DNA of 64,000 bases, from contig CAVSIE010000002.1 of assembly GCA_963728045.1 (NCBI GenBank), positions 434,001-498,000 on the forward strand. The letters are read 5' to 3'. This document shows, piece by piece, positions 49,038-57,605 of this stretch. Position numbers and translations under genes: made by a program. The notes beneath the pieces were generated by a model that saw nothing but the letters and a program-made list of their open reading frames with translations, did no database searches and was not told where the DNA came from. Source of the stretch: VRUE01 sp963728045 (GTDB lineage: Bacteria; Actinomycetota; Thermoleophilia; Solirubrobacterales; 70-9). Positions within the stretch are counted from its first letter, which is position 1, and each line of letters begins with the position of its first letter.

Positions 49038-50191
49038 GCGTCCCTCGCGCAGCGGATGCCGCTGAAGATCTGGCGGCGCTGCGGCAGGTCCCAGTTGCGG
49101 AAGCTGGGTCGCATCACCTCGCTGCTGGTCGCCCAGGAGCCGCCGCGCAGGACCTTGTACTCGTCGCCGAAGAAGACCTCCGAGTACTCCTTGTACGGGA
49201 ACGCCTCGAACCCGGGGTAGGCGAGGAAGTCGGAGGACGTCCACTCCCAGGCCTGGCCGATGCCCGCGAGGCGATCGTGGGCGGCCTCCCACTCCTGCTC
49301 GCTCGGCAGGCGCTTGCCGGCCCAGCGCGCGAAGGCATCCGCCTCGTGCCAGGAGACGTGGATCACCGGCAGATCAGGATTGACTGGCTCGTGACGACCC
49401 ATTGCGGTGTCAACCCAACCGTCCCCATCGCGCTCCCAGTACAGCGGCGGCTTGGCGCCGCTCTCCTCGATGAAGCGAACGTACTCGCCGTTCGTGACGG
49501 GCCACCTGTCAATCTCGAAGGCCGCCAGCTCGACCCTGTGACGCGGGCGCTCGTTGTCATACGCGAACCCGCGCGCCGGTGCGCCGATCTCGTGCTCGCC
49601 ACCGGCGATACGGATTGATCCCGACAGGTGGGGCACCTCTCGAACGGGCGGATACTCAAAGCGCCGGGCCAGTTGGCCCGGCGCTTGTCCGGGCGAGAGG
49701 TGCCCCACCTGCCGGGACAGCTCGTACCCGTCGACCATCATCAGCAGCTGCAGCATCGTCTCGTTGTGCTGGTGCTCGTGGGCGATCAGCATCTCGTAGG
49801 CGAAGCCTTCCCTCAGCAGGGGATCCTCGGCGCCTTCGCCCAACTCGACCTCGTCCAGCACTTCCAGCGTCCGTGCGCGGACGTCGTCGAGGTAGGCGCG
49901 CAGCTCGGCGTCGCGCAGGATCGGCAGCTCACCGCGCGTCTTGCGCGGGTTCTCGATCGCGTCGTAGAAGCGGCCCAGCTCCCCGCGCAGCGGCTCTCGC
50001 CCGCCAATCGTCTGGACCAGCCAGAGCTCCTCGAAGTTGGCGATGTGGCCGAGGTCCCAGGCGAGCGGGCTGAGGATCGGCGAGTAGACCCGGTTGAGCT
50101 GCTCGTCGTCAAGCGGCCCGATCAGCTCCAGAGTGCGCCGACGCGCCTCGGCGAGCCGGTCCGCGATCGCTTCCTTGGAGCTTGCCGTCAC
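49034..50191 (-). CDS. egtB: Ergothioneine sulfoxide synthase EgtB with palindrome-encoded insert
   Basis: 385 residues. An N-terminal DinB-like domain carries the iron ligands: His in LAWDLGHIANFEELWL and H-x3-H-x-E in AHEHQHNETMLQL. A C-terminal formylglycine-synthase-like domain runs from RIAGGEHEIGAP through VTNGEYVRFIEESG and PVIHVSWHEADAFARWAGKR to SEVMRPSFRNWDLPQRRQIF. It is an O2-dependent C-S ligase acting on hercynine. Residues ~159-191, between the domains, are encoded by a perfect-arm palindromic element and have no counterpart in typical EgtB proteins as I recall them. Start GTG. Confidence 0.92.
   Translation of the reverse strand: MTASSKEAIADRLAEARRRTLELIGPLDDEQLNRVYSPILSPLAWDLGHIANFEELWLVQTIGGREPLRGELGRFYDAIENPRKTRGELPILRDAELRAYLDDVRARTLEVLDEVELGEGAEDPLLREGFAYEMLIAHEHQHNETMLQLLMMVDGYELSRQVGHLSPGQAPGQLARRFEYPPVREVPHLSGSIRIAGGEHEIGAPARGFAYDNERPRHRVELAAFEIDRWPVTNGEYVRFIEESGAKPPLYWERDGDGWVDTAMGRHEPVNPDLPVIHVSWHEADAFARWAGKRLPSEQEWEAAHDRLAGIGQAWEWTSSDFLAYPGFEAFPYKEYSEVFFGDEYKVLRGGSWATSSEVMRPSFRNWDLPQRRQIFSGIRCARDA
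49620..49716. repeat. In-frame palindromic element, family B, in egtB
   Basis: A 97-bp hairpin inside egtB. Outer arms CAGGTGGGGCACCTCTCG (49625-49642) and its exact complement at 49694-49711, extended by CCCG/CGGG across one mismatch. The inner stem AAGCGCCGGGCCA (49659-49671) pairs perfectly with 49674-49686 around a GT loop. In frame, it encodes a peptide starting VGHLSPGQ and ending REVPHLSG in the inter-domain linker. It shares no sequence with the ftsZ/parA element. Confidence 0.8.
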
Positions 50192-50260
50192 CTCGGTGGC
50201 GATCGGAGAAGGGTAGCGAGGTCGACTCGCCAGGTGTGAATAATCGGCGAGAGGTGGCTG

Positions 50261-51178
50261 TCAGTCGGTGCCGGTCGCCTCGGGGTCGCGCCAAACGCGC
50301 TTTAGCCATGGCGGGCTGACGGCGAAGCGAGCGGTGCTGGTGGCCGCAATCGGCTCGAGTGGGATCAGGTGGACGCGGCTGCCGGGCGTAAGCCGCTCGA
50401 TGCGGGGGAAGCCGTTGGCGTTGCCGGCGTGGCTGCCGCCGGAGACGAGCAGCATCCCGGACCCCGGACCCCAGCCGCCTGCGGAGCGGGCGCCAACGGC
50501 CTCGGCCAGGTCGTTCAGCGGCCCTATTCCCGCATCGGAGCCCCAGTTGGCGATCCCCTGCGCGTGGTTGTAGCCGTGGTGCGAGGAGGCGCGCTGGGCG
50601 ATCTCGCCATCGGGGCCGATCCTGATCTGCACCGACTCCCAGTCGTCGCGGTGGTAGCCGCGCTCGCCGGCAACCGGCACGCCGCGCAGCGTGGCCGAGT
50701 CCACGTAGAAGAGCCAGTACTGGAGATAGAGGCTGCCGTCTCGTGGGCCCGAGCAGTCGGCTCCTTCGGCTTCGGAAGCGCCGGAGCGGCAGTCGATCAC
50801 GTGGACGAAGGCGCTAACCGGAAGGTCGGCGTCGCTGCGGGCGACGATGCCGCGCTCTGGGCCGTCGGCGCAGGCGCTGCGGCGGCAGCGCCGGAAGTCG
50901 ACCGGCAGGGCGCGCGAGCGACGCTCGTAGACCAATGAGGGCATGTGCTCACGGACCAGCTCGCCGACTTCTGTCCCGTAGGCGGCGATCAGCTCCGGCT
51001 CATCACCGCAGGAGTCAGCCAGCGTCGCTGCGCAGAGGATTCGCGAGGCGACCGCCTGCGCCAGCGCCGTCCCCGGGATCCGAACTCCAGTCGCCACCAG
51101 GGCCAGGAGCAACAGGGCGACGATGGAAAGCAGCGCCACCCACTCGACCGTCCCCTGCCCCCGCTCGGACCCCCGCAT
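50261..51178 (-). CDS. TadE-like anchor fused to Vps62/DUF946-like domain
   Basis: 305 residues. RGQGTVEWVALLSIVALLLLAL is a TadE/Flp-pilin-like N-terminal segment (QGTVE followed by a helix), implying export. The rest is a Vps62-like domain: LYLQYWLFYVDS, YHRDDWESVQIRIGPDGEI, SSHHGYNHAQGIANW and WGPGSGMLLVSGGSHAGN, with His/Asp residues that resemble a metal site. Six Cys in the first 150 residues may form disulfides outside the cell. Function is unknown. A 69-bp gap separates it from egtB, with no shared pathway evident. Confidence 0.7.
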   Translation of the reverse strand: MRGSERGQGTVEWVALLSIVALLLLALVATGVRIPGTALAQAVASRILCAATLADSCGDEPELIAAYGTEVGELVREHMPSLVYERRSRALPVDFRRCRRSACADGPERGIVARSDADLPVSAFVHVIDCRSGASEAEGADCSGPRDGSLYLQYWLFYVDSATLRGVPVAGERGYHRDDWESVQIRIGPDGEIAQRASSHHGYNHAQGIANWGSDAGIGPLNDLAEAVGARSAGGWGPGSGMLLVSGGSHAGNANGFPRIERLTPGSRVHLIPLEPIAATSTARFAVSPPWLKRVWRDPEATGTD

Positions 51179-51232
51179 ACGCGGTTAAGCCCACGACAGC
51201 CACCTTCTATCCCCCGGGTGCGCGCGAGGCGC

Positions 51233-52651
51233 TTAGAGGTTTTGGATCTCCGAGGCAATGTCCGCCGCCGCCTGTTTGGCGTCGGCGAAGAGCATCGAGG
51301 TGTTCGGCTCGTAGAAGAGGTCGTTGTCGATGCCAGCGAAGCCTGGGCTGAGCGACCGCTTGATCACGATCACCTGCTGCGCCTCGTCGACCTCGATGAT
51401 CGGCATCCCGGCGATCGGGCTGTCGGGATCGTTCTTGGCGGCCGGGTTGGTGACGTCGTTGGCCCCGACCACGACCGCGACGTCGGTGCGCGGCATCTCG
51501 GGGTTGATCTCCTCCATCTCCTTCAGCTGCTCGTAGGGCACGTCGGCCTCGGCGAGGAGGACGTTCATGTGCCCCGGCATCCGCCCCGCGACCGGGTGGA
51601 TCGCGTAGTTGACGGTGACGCCGCGCTTCTCCAGCTCGTCGCCGACCTCCTTGATCGCATGCTGGGCCTGGGCGACGGCGAGGCCGTAGCCCGGCACGAT
51701 CACGACCGAGTCGGCGTAGGCGAGCTTGATCGCCGCGTCCTGGGCGCCGATCGAGGTGTGCGGGCGCTCCTCCCCCGCCCCGCCCCCGCCTCCGCTGGGC
51801 GCGCCGCCGAAGCCGGCGAAGAGGACGTTGCCGACAGAGCGGTTCATCGCGGTCGCCATCTCCATCGTCAGGATCGTTCCCGAGGAGCCGACCAGGGTGC
51901 CGGCGACGATCAGCGCCACGTTGTCGAGGGCGAAGCCGGCGGCCGCGGCGGAGAGACCGGTAAAGGCATTGAGCAGCGAGATCACGACCGGCATGTCGGC
52001 GCCGCCGATCGGCAGCACGACGAGGTTGCCGAGCACCGCCGCGGCGAGGAGGATGGCGATGAAGATCGCCTGCGAGGGATCGTCGTTGTTGATCGCGATG
52101 TTGACGCAGGCGGCGACGATCCCGATCAGCAGCAGCGCGTTGATCACCTGCTGGCCGGGGACGGCTAGCGGCTTGGTCGGGATCAGGTCCTGGAGCTTGG
52201 CGAAGGCGATGTTCGAGCCCCAGAAGGAGACCGAGCCGACGACGGCGGCGAAGAGGACCGGGATCAGCTCGTCGAGCGGGATCTCGTGGCCGAGGGAGAT
52301 TCCGTGGCGGATCTCCGACCAGGCGATCAAAGCGACCGCGCCGCCGCCGACGCCGTTGTAGAGGGCGACCATCTGCGGCATCTCGGTCATCTGAACCCGA
52401 ACCGAGGCGATCACGCCGACCGCGGTGCCCACCCCGAGACCGGCGGCGATCAGGCCCCAGTTGCCGATCCCGTCGAGCAGCAGGGTGGTCGCGACGGCGA
52501 TCGCCATGCCGCCGGCGGCGATCAGGTTGCCCTGCTTGGCGGTGGTCGGGTGGGTGCCGCGGCGCACACCGATGATGAAGAGCGAGAAGGCGACTATGTA
52601 GAGCGCGGTGGCGCCGTCGCCGCCCGGCTCGAGCACGGCCAGCGGGGTCAT
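51233..52651 (-). CDS. pntB: NAD(P) transhydrogenase subunit beta
   Basis: 472 residues. About nine transmembrane helices (YIVAFSLFIIGVRRGTHPTT, then LIAAGLGVGTAVGVIASVRV onward) form domain II. The C-terminal NADP-binding domain III includes GYGLAVAQAQHAIKEV, VNYAIHPVAGRMPGHMNVLL, VVVGANDVTNPAAKNDPDSP and VIVIKRSLSPGFAGIDNDLF. It works with PntA in proton-driven NADPH formation. It is the last of three overlapping genes (4 bp with pntAB). An in-frame upstream extension is antisense-like and rejected. Confidence 0.95.
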   Translation of the reverse strand: MTPLAVLEPGGDGATALYIVAFSLFIIGVRRGTHPTTAKQGNLIAAGGMAIAVATTLLLDGIGNWGLIAAGLGVGTAVGVIASVRVQMTEMPQMVALYNGVGGGAVALIAWSEIRHGISLGHEIPLDELIPVLFAAVVGSVSFWGSNIAFAKLQDLIPTKPLAVPGQQVINALLLIGIVAACVNIAINNDDPSQAIFIAILLAAAVLGNLVVLPIGGADMPVVISLLNAFTGLSAAAAGFALDNVALIVAGTLVGSSGTILTMEMATAMNRSVGNVLFAGFGGAPSGGGGGAGEERPHTSIGAQDAAIKLAYADSVVIVPGYGLAVAQAQHAIKEVGDELEKRGVTVNYAIHPVAGRMPGHMNVLLAEADVPYEQLKEMEEINPEMPRTDVAVVVGANDVTNPAAKNDPDSPIAGMPIIEVDEAQQVIVIKRSLSPGFAGIDNDLFYEPNTSMLFADAKQAAADIASEIQNL

Positions 52652-52965
52652 GGTCCGCCACCCTTGCCGTCAGCGTCGGCCTTCGGTTTCGGCTTTTTGG
52701 AGAACATGCCGAGCATGCGGTCGGTGACCATGAAGCCACCGACGATGTTGATCGCGCCAAAGGCGATCGCGATCGTGCCGATCACGTACTCGAGCGAGTC
52801 GTCGGCATAGCCGACGACGATCAGCCCGCCCAGCATCACGATCCCGTGGATCGCGTTGGTCTGGGACATCAGCGGCGTGTGCAGCGTCGTCGGCACCTTC
52901 GAGATCACCTCGAAGCCGACGAAGGCGGCGAGGACGAAGATCGTGATCTCGGTCATCAGACTCAT
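52648..52965 (-). CDS. pntAB: NAD(P) transhydrogenase subunit alpha, membrane part
   Basis: 105 residues with three transmembrane helices: EITIFVLAAFVGFEVISKVP, NAIHGIVMLGGLIVVGYA and VIGTIAIAFGAINIVGGFMV, ending DRMLGMFSKKPKP. This is the separate domain-II piece of the alpha subunit (PntA2 type). PntA and PntAB are split genes here, as in many Actinobacteria. Overlaps of 4 bp on both sides show translational coupling. Confidence 0.93.
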   Translation of the reverse strand: MSLMTEITIFVLAAFVGFEVISKVPTTLHTPLMSQTNAIHGIVMLGGLIVVGYADDSLEYVIGTIAIAFGAINIVGGFMVTDRMLGMFSKKPKPKADADGKGGGP

Positions 52966-54080
52966 TTGGCGGCCCTCTCGTTCTTGATCTCGCCGCCGTG
53001 GGTGATGCAGGCGGCGGCGACGATGTCGTCCTCGAAGTCGACTTTCAGCCCGCCCTCCTCGTCGATCAGCAGCCCGAGCAGGTTCTCCAGGTTCTTGGCG
53101 TAGAGCTGCGAGGCGGGCGCCGGCATTTCGCTGGCCAGGTTGCGCGGGCCAACTACCTTGACGCCGTTCTCGACCGTGGTCTGCCCGGCCTCGGTCAGCT
53201 CGCAGTTGCCGCCGGTCTCGGCGGCCAGGTCGACGATCACCGAGCCGGGCTGCATGCCGCGCACCGCGTCGGCGGTGATCAGCAGCGGCGCCGGGCGACC
53301 AGGGATCGCCGCGGTGGTGATGATCACGTCCTGCTTGGCGGCGTTCTCGCCGAGCGCCTCGCGCACCTGGGCGTTCTCCTCGTCGGTGAGCGGACGGGCG
53401 TAGCCCCCCTCGTCCTCGGCATCGGGGATGAAGTCGAGTTCGAGCGGGCGGCCGCCAAGCGAGGCGATCTGCTCCCAGGCGGCGCGGCGGATGTCGAAGC
53501 CGGTGACGATCGCGCCGAGGCGCTTAGCCGTAGCGACCGCTTGCAGGCCGGCGACGCCGGCGCCGAGCACCAGCACCTTGGCCGGCGGCACGGTGCCGGC
53601 GGCCGTGGTCATCATCCCGAAGAAGCGACCCGATTCACGCGCGGCGAGCAGCGTCGCCGCGTAGCCGGCGGCGGCAGCCTGGGAGGAGAGCGCGTCCATC
53701 GCTTGGGCGCGGGTGGTGCGCGGAATCGCCTCCATCGCGAAGCTGGTGACACCGGCCTGCGCCAGCGCCTTGTTGGTCTCGGCGGCGGTCCAGGGAGAGA
53801 GGTGCCCGATCAGGACCTGGCTGGAGCTGAGGCGACCGATCTCGGTGGCGGAAGGGGCGGCGACGCGAAGGACCACGTCGGCGCCCCACGTAACCTCGCC
53901 CTCGACGAGGTCGGCGCCCGCCTCCTCGTACTGGGAGTCGGGGTGACCGGCGGCCTCGCCGGCGCCGCGCTCGACCGCCACCGCAACCTTCTCGTTGGCG
54001 GCGAGGGACTTGACCACGTCGGGGACGAGCGCGACACGGCGCTCTCCCTCGGCTGTCTCTTTCGGCACTCCGATCTTCAT
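52962..54080 (-). CDS. pntA: NAD(P) transhydrogenase subunit alpha, NAD-binding part
   Basis: 372 residues, the soluble domain I. KIGVPKETAEGERRVALVPD at the start, SSQAAAAGYAATLLAARESG and AKVLVLGAGVAGLQAVATAK (NAD Rossmann GxGxxG), then RPAPLLITADAVRGMQPGSVI and LLGLLIDEEGGLKVDFEDDI. It is homologous to alanine dehydrogenase, but the gene trio fixes the identity. First gene of pntA-pntAB-pntB. Confidence 0.95.
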   Translation of the reverse strand: MKIGVPKETAEGERRVALVPDVVKSLAANEKVAVAVERGAGEAAGHPDSQYEEAGADLVEGEVTWGADVVLRVAAPSATEIGRLSSSQVLIGHLSPWTAAETNKALAQAGVTSFAMEAIPRTTRAQAMDALSSQAAAAGYAATLLAARESGRFFGMMTTAAGTVPPAKVLVLGAGVAGLQAVATAKRLGAIVTGFDIRRAAWEQIASLGGRPLELDFIPDAEDEGGYARPLTDEENAQVREALGENAAKQDVIITTAAIPGRPAPLLITADAVRGMQPGSVIVDLAAETGGNCELTEAGQTTVENGVKVVGPRNLASEMPAPASQLYAKNLENLLGLLIDEEGGLKVDFEDDIVAAACITHGGEIKNERAAK

Positions 54081-54112
54081 CGTGATGCGGCGGGGGAGCC
54101 TATGACAAGCGG

Positions 54113-55174
54113 CTAGGCCGGCGTCTGGACGCCCGCGATGCTGGCCAGGCGCTCGAGCGTGTGCAGTTGCTGTTGGCGGTCGACGTGGACCGGCGAGACG
54201 ATCAGGCGGTCGATGCCGGCGCCGCGGAAGCGCTCGACCCGCTCGGCCACTTCCTCCTCGCTGCCGACCAGCGAGGTCGCCTCGACGATCTCGTCCGGCA
54301 TCGCCTCATAGGCGCCGCCGCGGTCCCCCTCCTGGAAGCGCCGCTGCACCTCGTCGGCGACCTCGCCGAAGCCGAAGCGGTGGGCGAGATCGACGTAGAA
54401 GTTGGTCTTGCGGCTGCCCATGCCGCCGAAGTAGAGGACGAGCCCGGCCTTGACGACGCTCTTTGCCGCCTCCAGGTCGCCGTCGATCGCGACCTGCAGC
54501 GACGGCGAGACCTCGAGGTCGGAGCGCTGCCGGCCGCCCTTGGCGAAGCCGGCCTCCAGGTGCTCGCCCCAGGTCTGCTCGAAGGCATCGACGCTGAAGA
54601 AGATCGGGATCCAGCCGTCGCAGATCTCCGCCGCCATCTCGACCGACTTGCGGCCGATCGCCCCGACGAAGACGGGGATCTGGTTGCGCTCGGGGTGGAA
54701 GTTGAGCTTCAGCGCCTTGCCCTCCCCGCCGGACAGGGGCAGTTGGTAGTGCTCGCCTTGGTGGTCGACCGGGCCTTCGCGGGCGACGATCTCGCGCACC
54801 ACTTCGATGTACTCGCGGGTGCGGCCCCAGGGCTTCGCGTAGGGAACGCCGTACCAGCCCTCGGAGACCTGCGGGCCCGACGGTCCGAAGCCGAAGAGGA
54901 AACGGCCGCCGCTGAGCTTGTCGATCGTCGCCCCCGCCATCGCCGCTGCCGCGGGCGGGCGGGCGGGCACCTGCATGATCGCCGCGCCGAGCTTGATCGT
55001 CTCGGTCTGCGGCGCCAGCCAGGCGAGCACGCTGACCACGTCGGAGCCGTAGGACTCGGCCGCCCAGACCGACTCGAAGCCGAGCCGCTCGGCGGCCTTG
55101 ACCACCTCGACCGCGTCCTCGCCGGCAGGACCGATGCCCCAGTAGCCGAGGTTGATTCCGAGCTTCAACGCCAT
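54113..55174 (-). CDS. LLM-class F420-dependent oxidoreductase
   Basis: 353 residues. A luciferase-like barrel. KLGINLGYWGIGPAGEDAVE, AERLGFESVWAAESYGSDVV, IKLGAAIMQVPARPPAAAAM and LSGGRFLFGFGPSGPQVSEG are typical F420 family motifs, followed by REYIEVVREIVAREGPVDHQ. It is probably a reductase or dehydrogenase using F420 on an unknown substrate. TAGGGT, 9 nt before its ATG, overlaps the promoter of the divergent P-type ATPase gene. Confidence 0.9.
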   Translation of the reverse strand: MALKLGINLGYWGIGPAGEDAVEVVKAAERLGFESVWAAESYGSDVVSVLAWLAPQTETIKLGAAIMQVPARPPAAAAMAGATIDKLSGGRFLFGFGPSGPQVSEGWYGVPYAKPWGRTREYIEVVREIVAREGPVDHQGEHYQLPLSGGEGKALKLNFHPERNQIPVFVGAIGRKSVEMAAEICDGWIPIFFSVDAFEQTWGEHLEAGFAKGGRQRSDLEVSPSLQVAIDGDLEAAKSVVKAGLVLYFGGMGSRKTNFYVDLAHRFGFGEVADEVQRRFQEGDRGGAYEAMPDEIVEATSLVGSEEEVAERVERFRGAGIDRLIVSPVHVDRQQQLHTLERLASIAGVQTPA

Positions 55175-55183
55175 CCGGAGCTC

Positions 55184-55199
55184 ACCCTATTGAATAGGG
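55184..55199. promoter_or_regulatory. Symmetric bidirectional promoter (palindrome CCCTATTGAATAGGG)
   Basis: CCCTATT-G-AATAGGG gives TAGGGT for the F420 oxidoreductase on the minus strand (9 nt gap) and TATTGA for the ATPase gene on the plus strand (9 nt gap). Start codons are 28 bp apart. Confidence 0.45.
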
Positions 55200-55202
55200 G
55201 CT

Positions 55203-57605
55203 ATGAGCGAAGCAGCGACCGAACGAGGACTGTCGAGCGCCGAGGCGGCGAAGCGCCTGCGCCAGCTCGGCCAGCCGCCCGAGACCTCCTCCCGCTCGAC
55301 CGCCAGCATCGTCGCGGGCAACGTCTTCACGCTCTTCAACGCGATCATCGCCTTCTTCTTCCTGCTGATCCTCTCGCTGGGGTTGCTGGCCGACGCCGCC
55401 TTCGGCGTGATCGCGATCGTCAACTCCTACATCGGCATCCGCCAGGAGCTGAAGGCGAAGCGCACCCTGGACCAGCTGGCGATCCTGGTCGCGCCGCACG
55501 CCAGGGTGCTGCGCGACGGCGAGGCGCAGAGCCTGCGTGCCGAGGAGGTCGTGCCCGGCGACCTGGTCGAGGTCGAGCCCGGCGACCAGCTGGTCGCCGA
55601 CGGCGAGGTGGCCGGCAGCCGCGGCATGACCCTGGACGAGTCGCTGCTGACCGGCGAGGCGGACGGGGTGCGCAAGGAGGCCGGCGACCGGGCGCTCTCG
55701 GGCTCCTTCTGCATCTCCGGCTCGGGCCGTTACGAGGTCGACGCAGTGCGCGAGGAGAGCTACGCGGGGCGCCTCGCCGGCGAGGCGCGGACCTTCCGCC
55801 ACCCGCCCTCGCCCCTGCAGAGCGAGGTCAACCGGGTGCTCGTCGCCTGCACCTACGTGATGGCGCCGCTGGCCGCGATCCTCCTCCTCACCTTCCAGCT
55901 GCGCAGCGTCGACCTGGTCGAGGCGGCGCAGACGGCGACGGCCGGGCTGGTGACGCTGATCCCGGAGGGGATGGTGCTGCTGATGAGCGTCACCTTCGCG
56001 GTGGCCGCGGTGCGGCTGGCACGCAACGACACCCTGGTCCAGCAGATGAGCGCCACCGAGAGCCTCGCCGCGGTCGACACGATCTGCGTCGACAAGACGG
56101 GGACCCTGACCGACGGCGAGCTGCGGCTGCTGGGGATCGAGGTGGCCGAGGGGACCGAGCCGGAGGCGGCACGCACGGCGTTGGGTCGCTTCGCCGCCAG
56201 CGCCGGCGACCGCAACCGGACGCTGGAGGCAATCGCGGAAAGCTGCCCCGGCGAGCCCGCCCGGGTCGGCGGCGAAGTGCCGTTCTCATCGGTCTGGAAG
56301 TGGAGCGGGCTGCGGATCGACGGGTCGAGCTACGTGCTGGGCGCGCCCGACCTGCTGGAGCGGGCGGGGGCGCTGAGCCTCCCTCCCGGCCTGCAGCGCA
56401 GGCTGGAAGAGGAGACCGCGGCGGGCCGCCGCGTCGTCGCCTTCGGCGAATCGGGCGAGGCGCTGCCCGACGACCCCGCCGAAGGAGCGCCCCCCCGCCT
56501 GGCGCCGCTGGCCCTGGTCGTGCTGGAAGAGACGCTGCGCCCGGACGCGGCGGAGACGATCGCCTTCATCCGCGAGGAGGGGGTCGACCTGAAGCTGATC
56601 TCGGGCGACGCCCGCGCCACCGTCACCGCCGTTGCCTACGCCGTCGGCGTGCCGCGCGATGCCGGCGTGGTCGAGGGACCGGACCTGCCCGAGGACCCCG
56701 AGGCGCTCGCCGAGGCGGCCCAGCGCAACGCGATCTTCTGCCGGATCGCGCCGGAGCAGAAGAAGGCGCTGGTCGAGGCGCTGCGCGCCGCCGGCCGCTA
56801 CACGGCGATGATCGGCGACGGGGTCAACGACGTGCCGGCGCTGAAGCAGGCGCGGCTCGCGGTGGCGATGGGCTCGGGCGCCCAGGTGACCAAGGGAGTC
56901 GCCGACGTGGTCCTGCTCAAGGACCAGTTCGCGCGGCTGCCCCAGGCGGTCGCCGAGGGGCGGCGCATCGCCCGCAACATCCACCGGCTGGGACGGCTCT
57001 ACCTGACCAAGACCGTCTACGCCGCGGCGCTGATCCTGCTCGTCGCCGTGCCCGGCTTCGCCTTTCCCTTCCTGCCCCGCCACCTCACCCTGGCCGCCTT
57101 CCTGACGATCGGCGTTCCCTCCTTCGTGCTCGCCCTGGCGCCTTCCGACGGGCCGCTCTACCGCGGTCGCCTGCTGCGCGCGCTGGCCGCCTTCGCGGTC
57201 CCGGCCGGGCTGGGCACGGCGCTCGGCTCGATCCTCTCCTTCTTCCTCGTCGACACCGTCTTCGGCGGCTCGCTGGAGGCAGGTCGGACCGCCGCGACGA
57301 CGACGCTGATCGTCCTCGGCCTCTGCTTCGTCCTGCTCCTCGAGCGCGGCCCCGGGCGCGAGCACATCGCGATCCAGAGCTACATGCTGGCGATGGTGGC
57401 GGGGTTGGGGGCGCTCTTCGCCGGGATCCTCGCGATCGCCCCCCTCCGCGACTTCTTCGAGATGGAGCTGCTCACTTCCGCCCAGTGGTTCCTGGCTCTG
57501 GCCAGCGCTGCGATTGGCTTGACGATCGCCAGCCTGCTCTGGCGGCTGCCGCAGATCGAACAGCTGGAAGCGGTCAGTCCCGAGGCGGAAGCACAAACTG
57601 GCTGA
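55203..57605 (+). CDS. P-type cation-transporting ATPase, CtpE-like
   Basis: 800 residues. TLDESLLTGEADGVRKEAGD (actuator TGE), TLIPEGMVLLMSVTFAVAAV (PEGM in helix 4), phosphorylation motif DKTGTLTDGEL, hinge MIGDGVNDVPALKQARLAVA. GSFCISGSGRYEVDAVREESYAG resembles mycobacterial CtpE, a calcium-uptake pump. About ten membrane helices with the last six at the C-terminus. Calcium specificity is by family resemblance only. The 3' end overlaps the convergent thioesterase gene by 32 bp. Confidence 0.92.
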   Translation: MSEAATERGLSSAEAAKRLRQLGQPPETSSRSTASIVAGNVFTLFNAIIAFFFLLILSLGLLADAAFGVIAIVNSYIGIRQELKAKRTLDQLAILVAPHARVLRDGEAQSLRAEEVVPGDLVEVEPGDQLVADGEVAGSRGMTLDESLLTGEADGVRKEAGDRALSGSFCISGSGRYEVDAVREESYAGRLAGEARTFRHPPSPLQSEVNRVLVACTYVMAPLAAILLLTFQLRSVDLVEAAQTATAGLVTLIPEGMVLLMSVTFAVAAVRLARNDTLVQQMSATESLAAVDTICVDKTGTLTDGELRLLGIEVAEGTEPEAARTALGRFAASAGDRNRTLEAIAESCPGEPARVGGEVPFSSVWKWSGLRIDGSSYVLGAPDLLERAGALSLPPGLQRRLEEETAAGRRVVAFGESGEALPDDPAEGAPPRLAPLALVVLEETLRPDAAETIAFIREEGVDLKLISGDARATVTAVAYAVGVPRDAGVVEGPDLPEDPEALAEAAQRNAIFCRIAPEQKKALVEALRAAGRYTAMIGDGVNDVPALKQARLAVAMGSGAQVTKGVADVVLLKDQFARLPQAVAEGRRIARNIHRLGRLYLTKTVYAAALILLVAVPGFAFPFLPRHLTLAAFLTIGVPSFVLALAPSDGPLYRGRLLRALAAFAVPAGLGTALGSILSFFLVDTVFGGSLEAGRTAATTTLIVLGLCFVLLLERGPGREHIAIQSYMLAMVAGLGALFAGILAIAPLRDFFEMELLTSAQWFLALASAAIGLTIASLLWRLPQIEQLEAVSPEAEAQTG

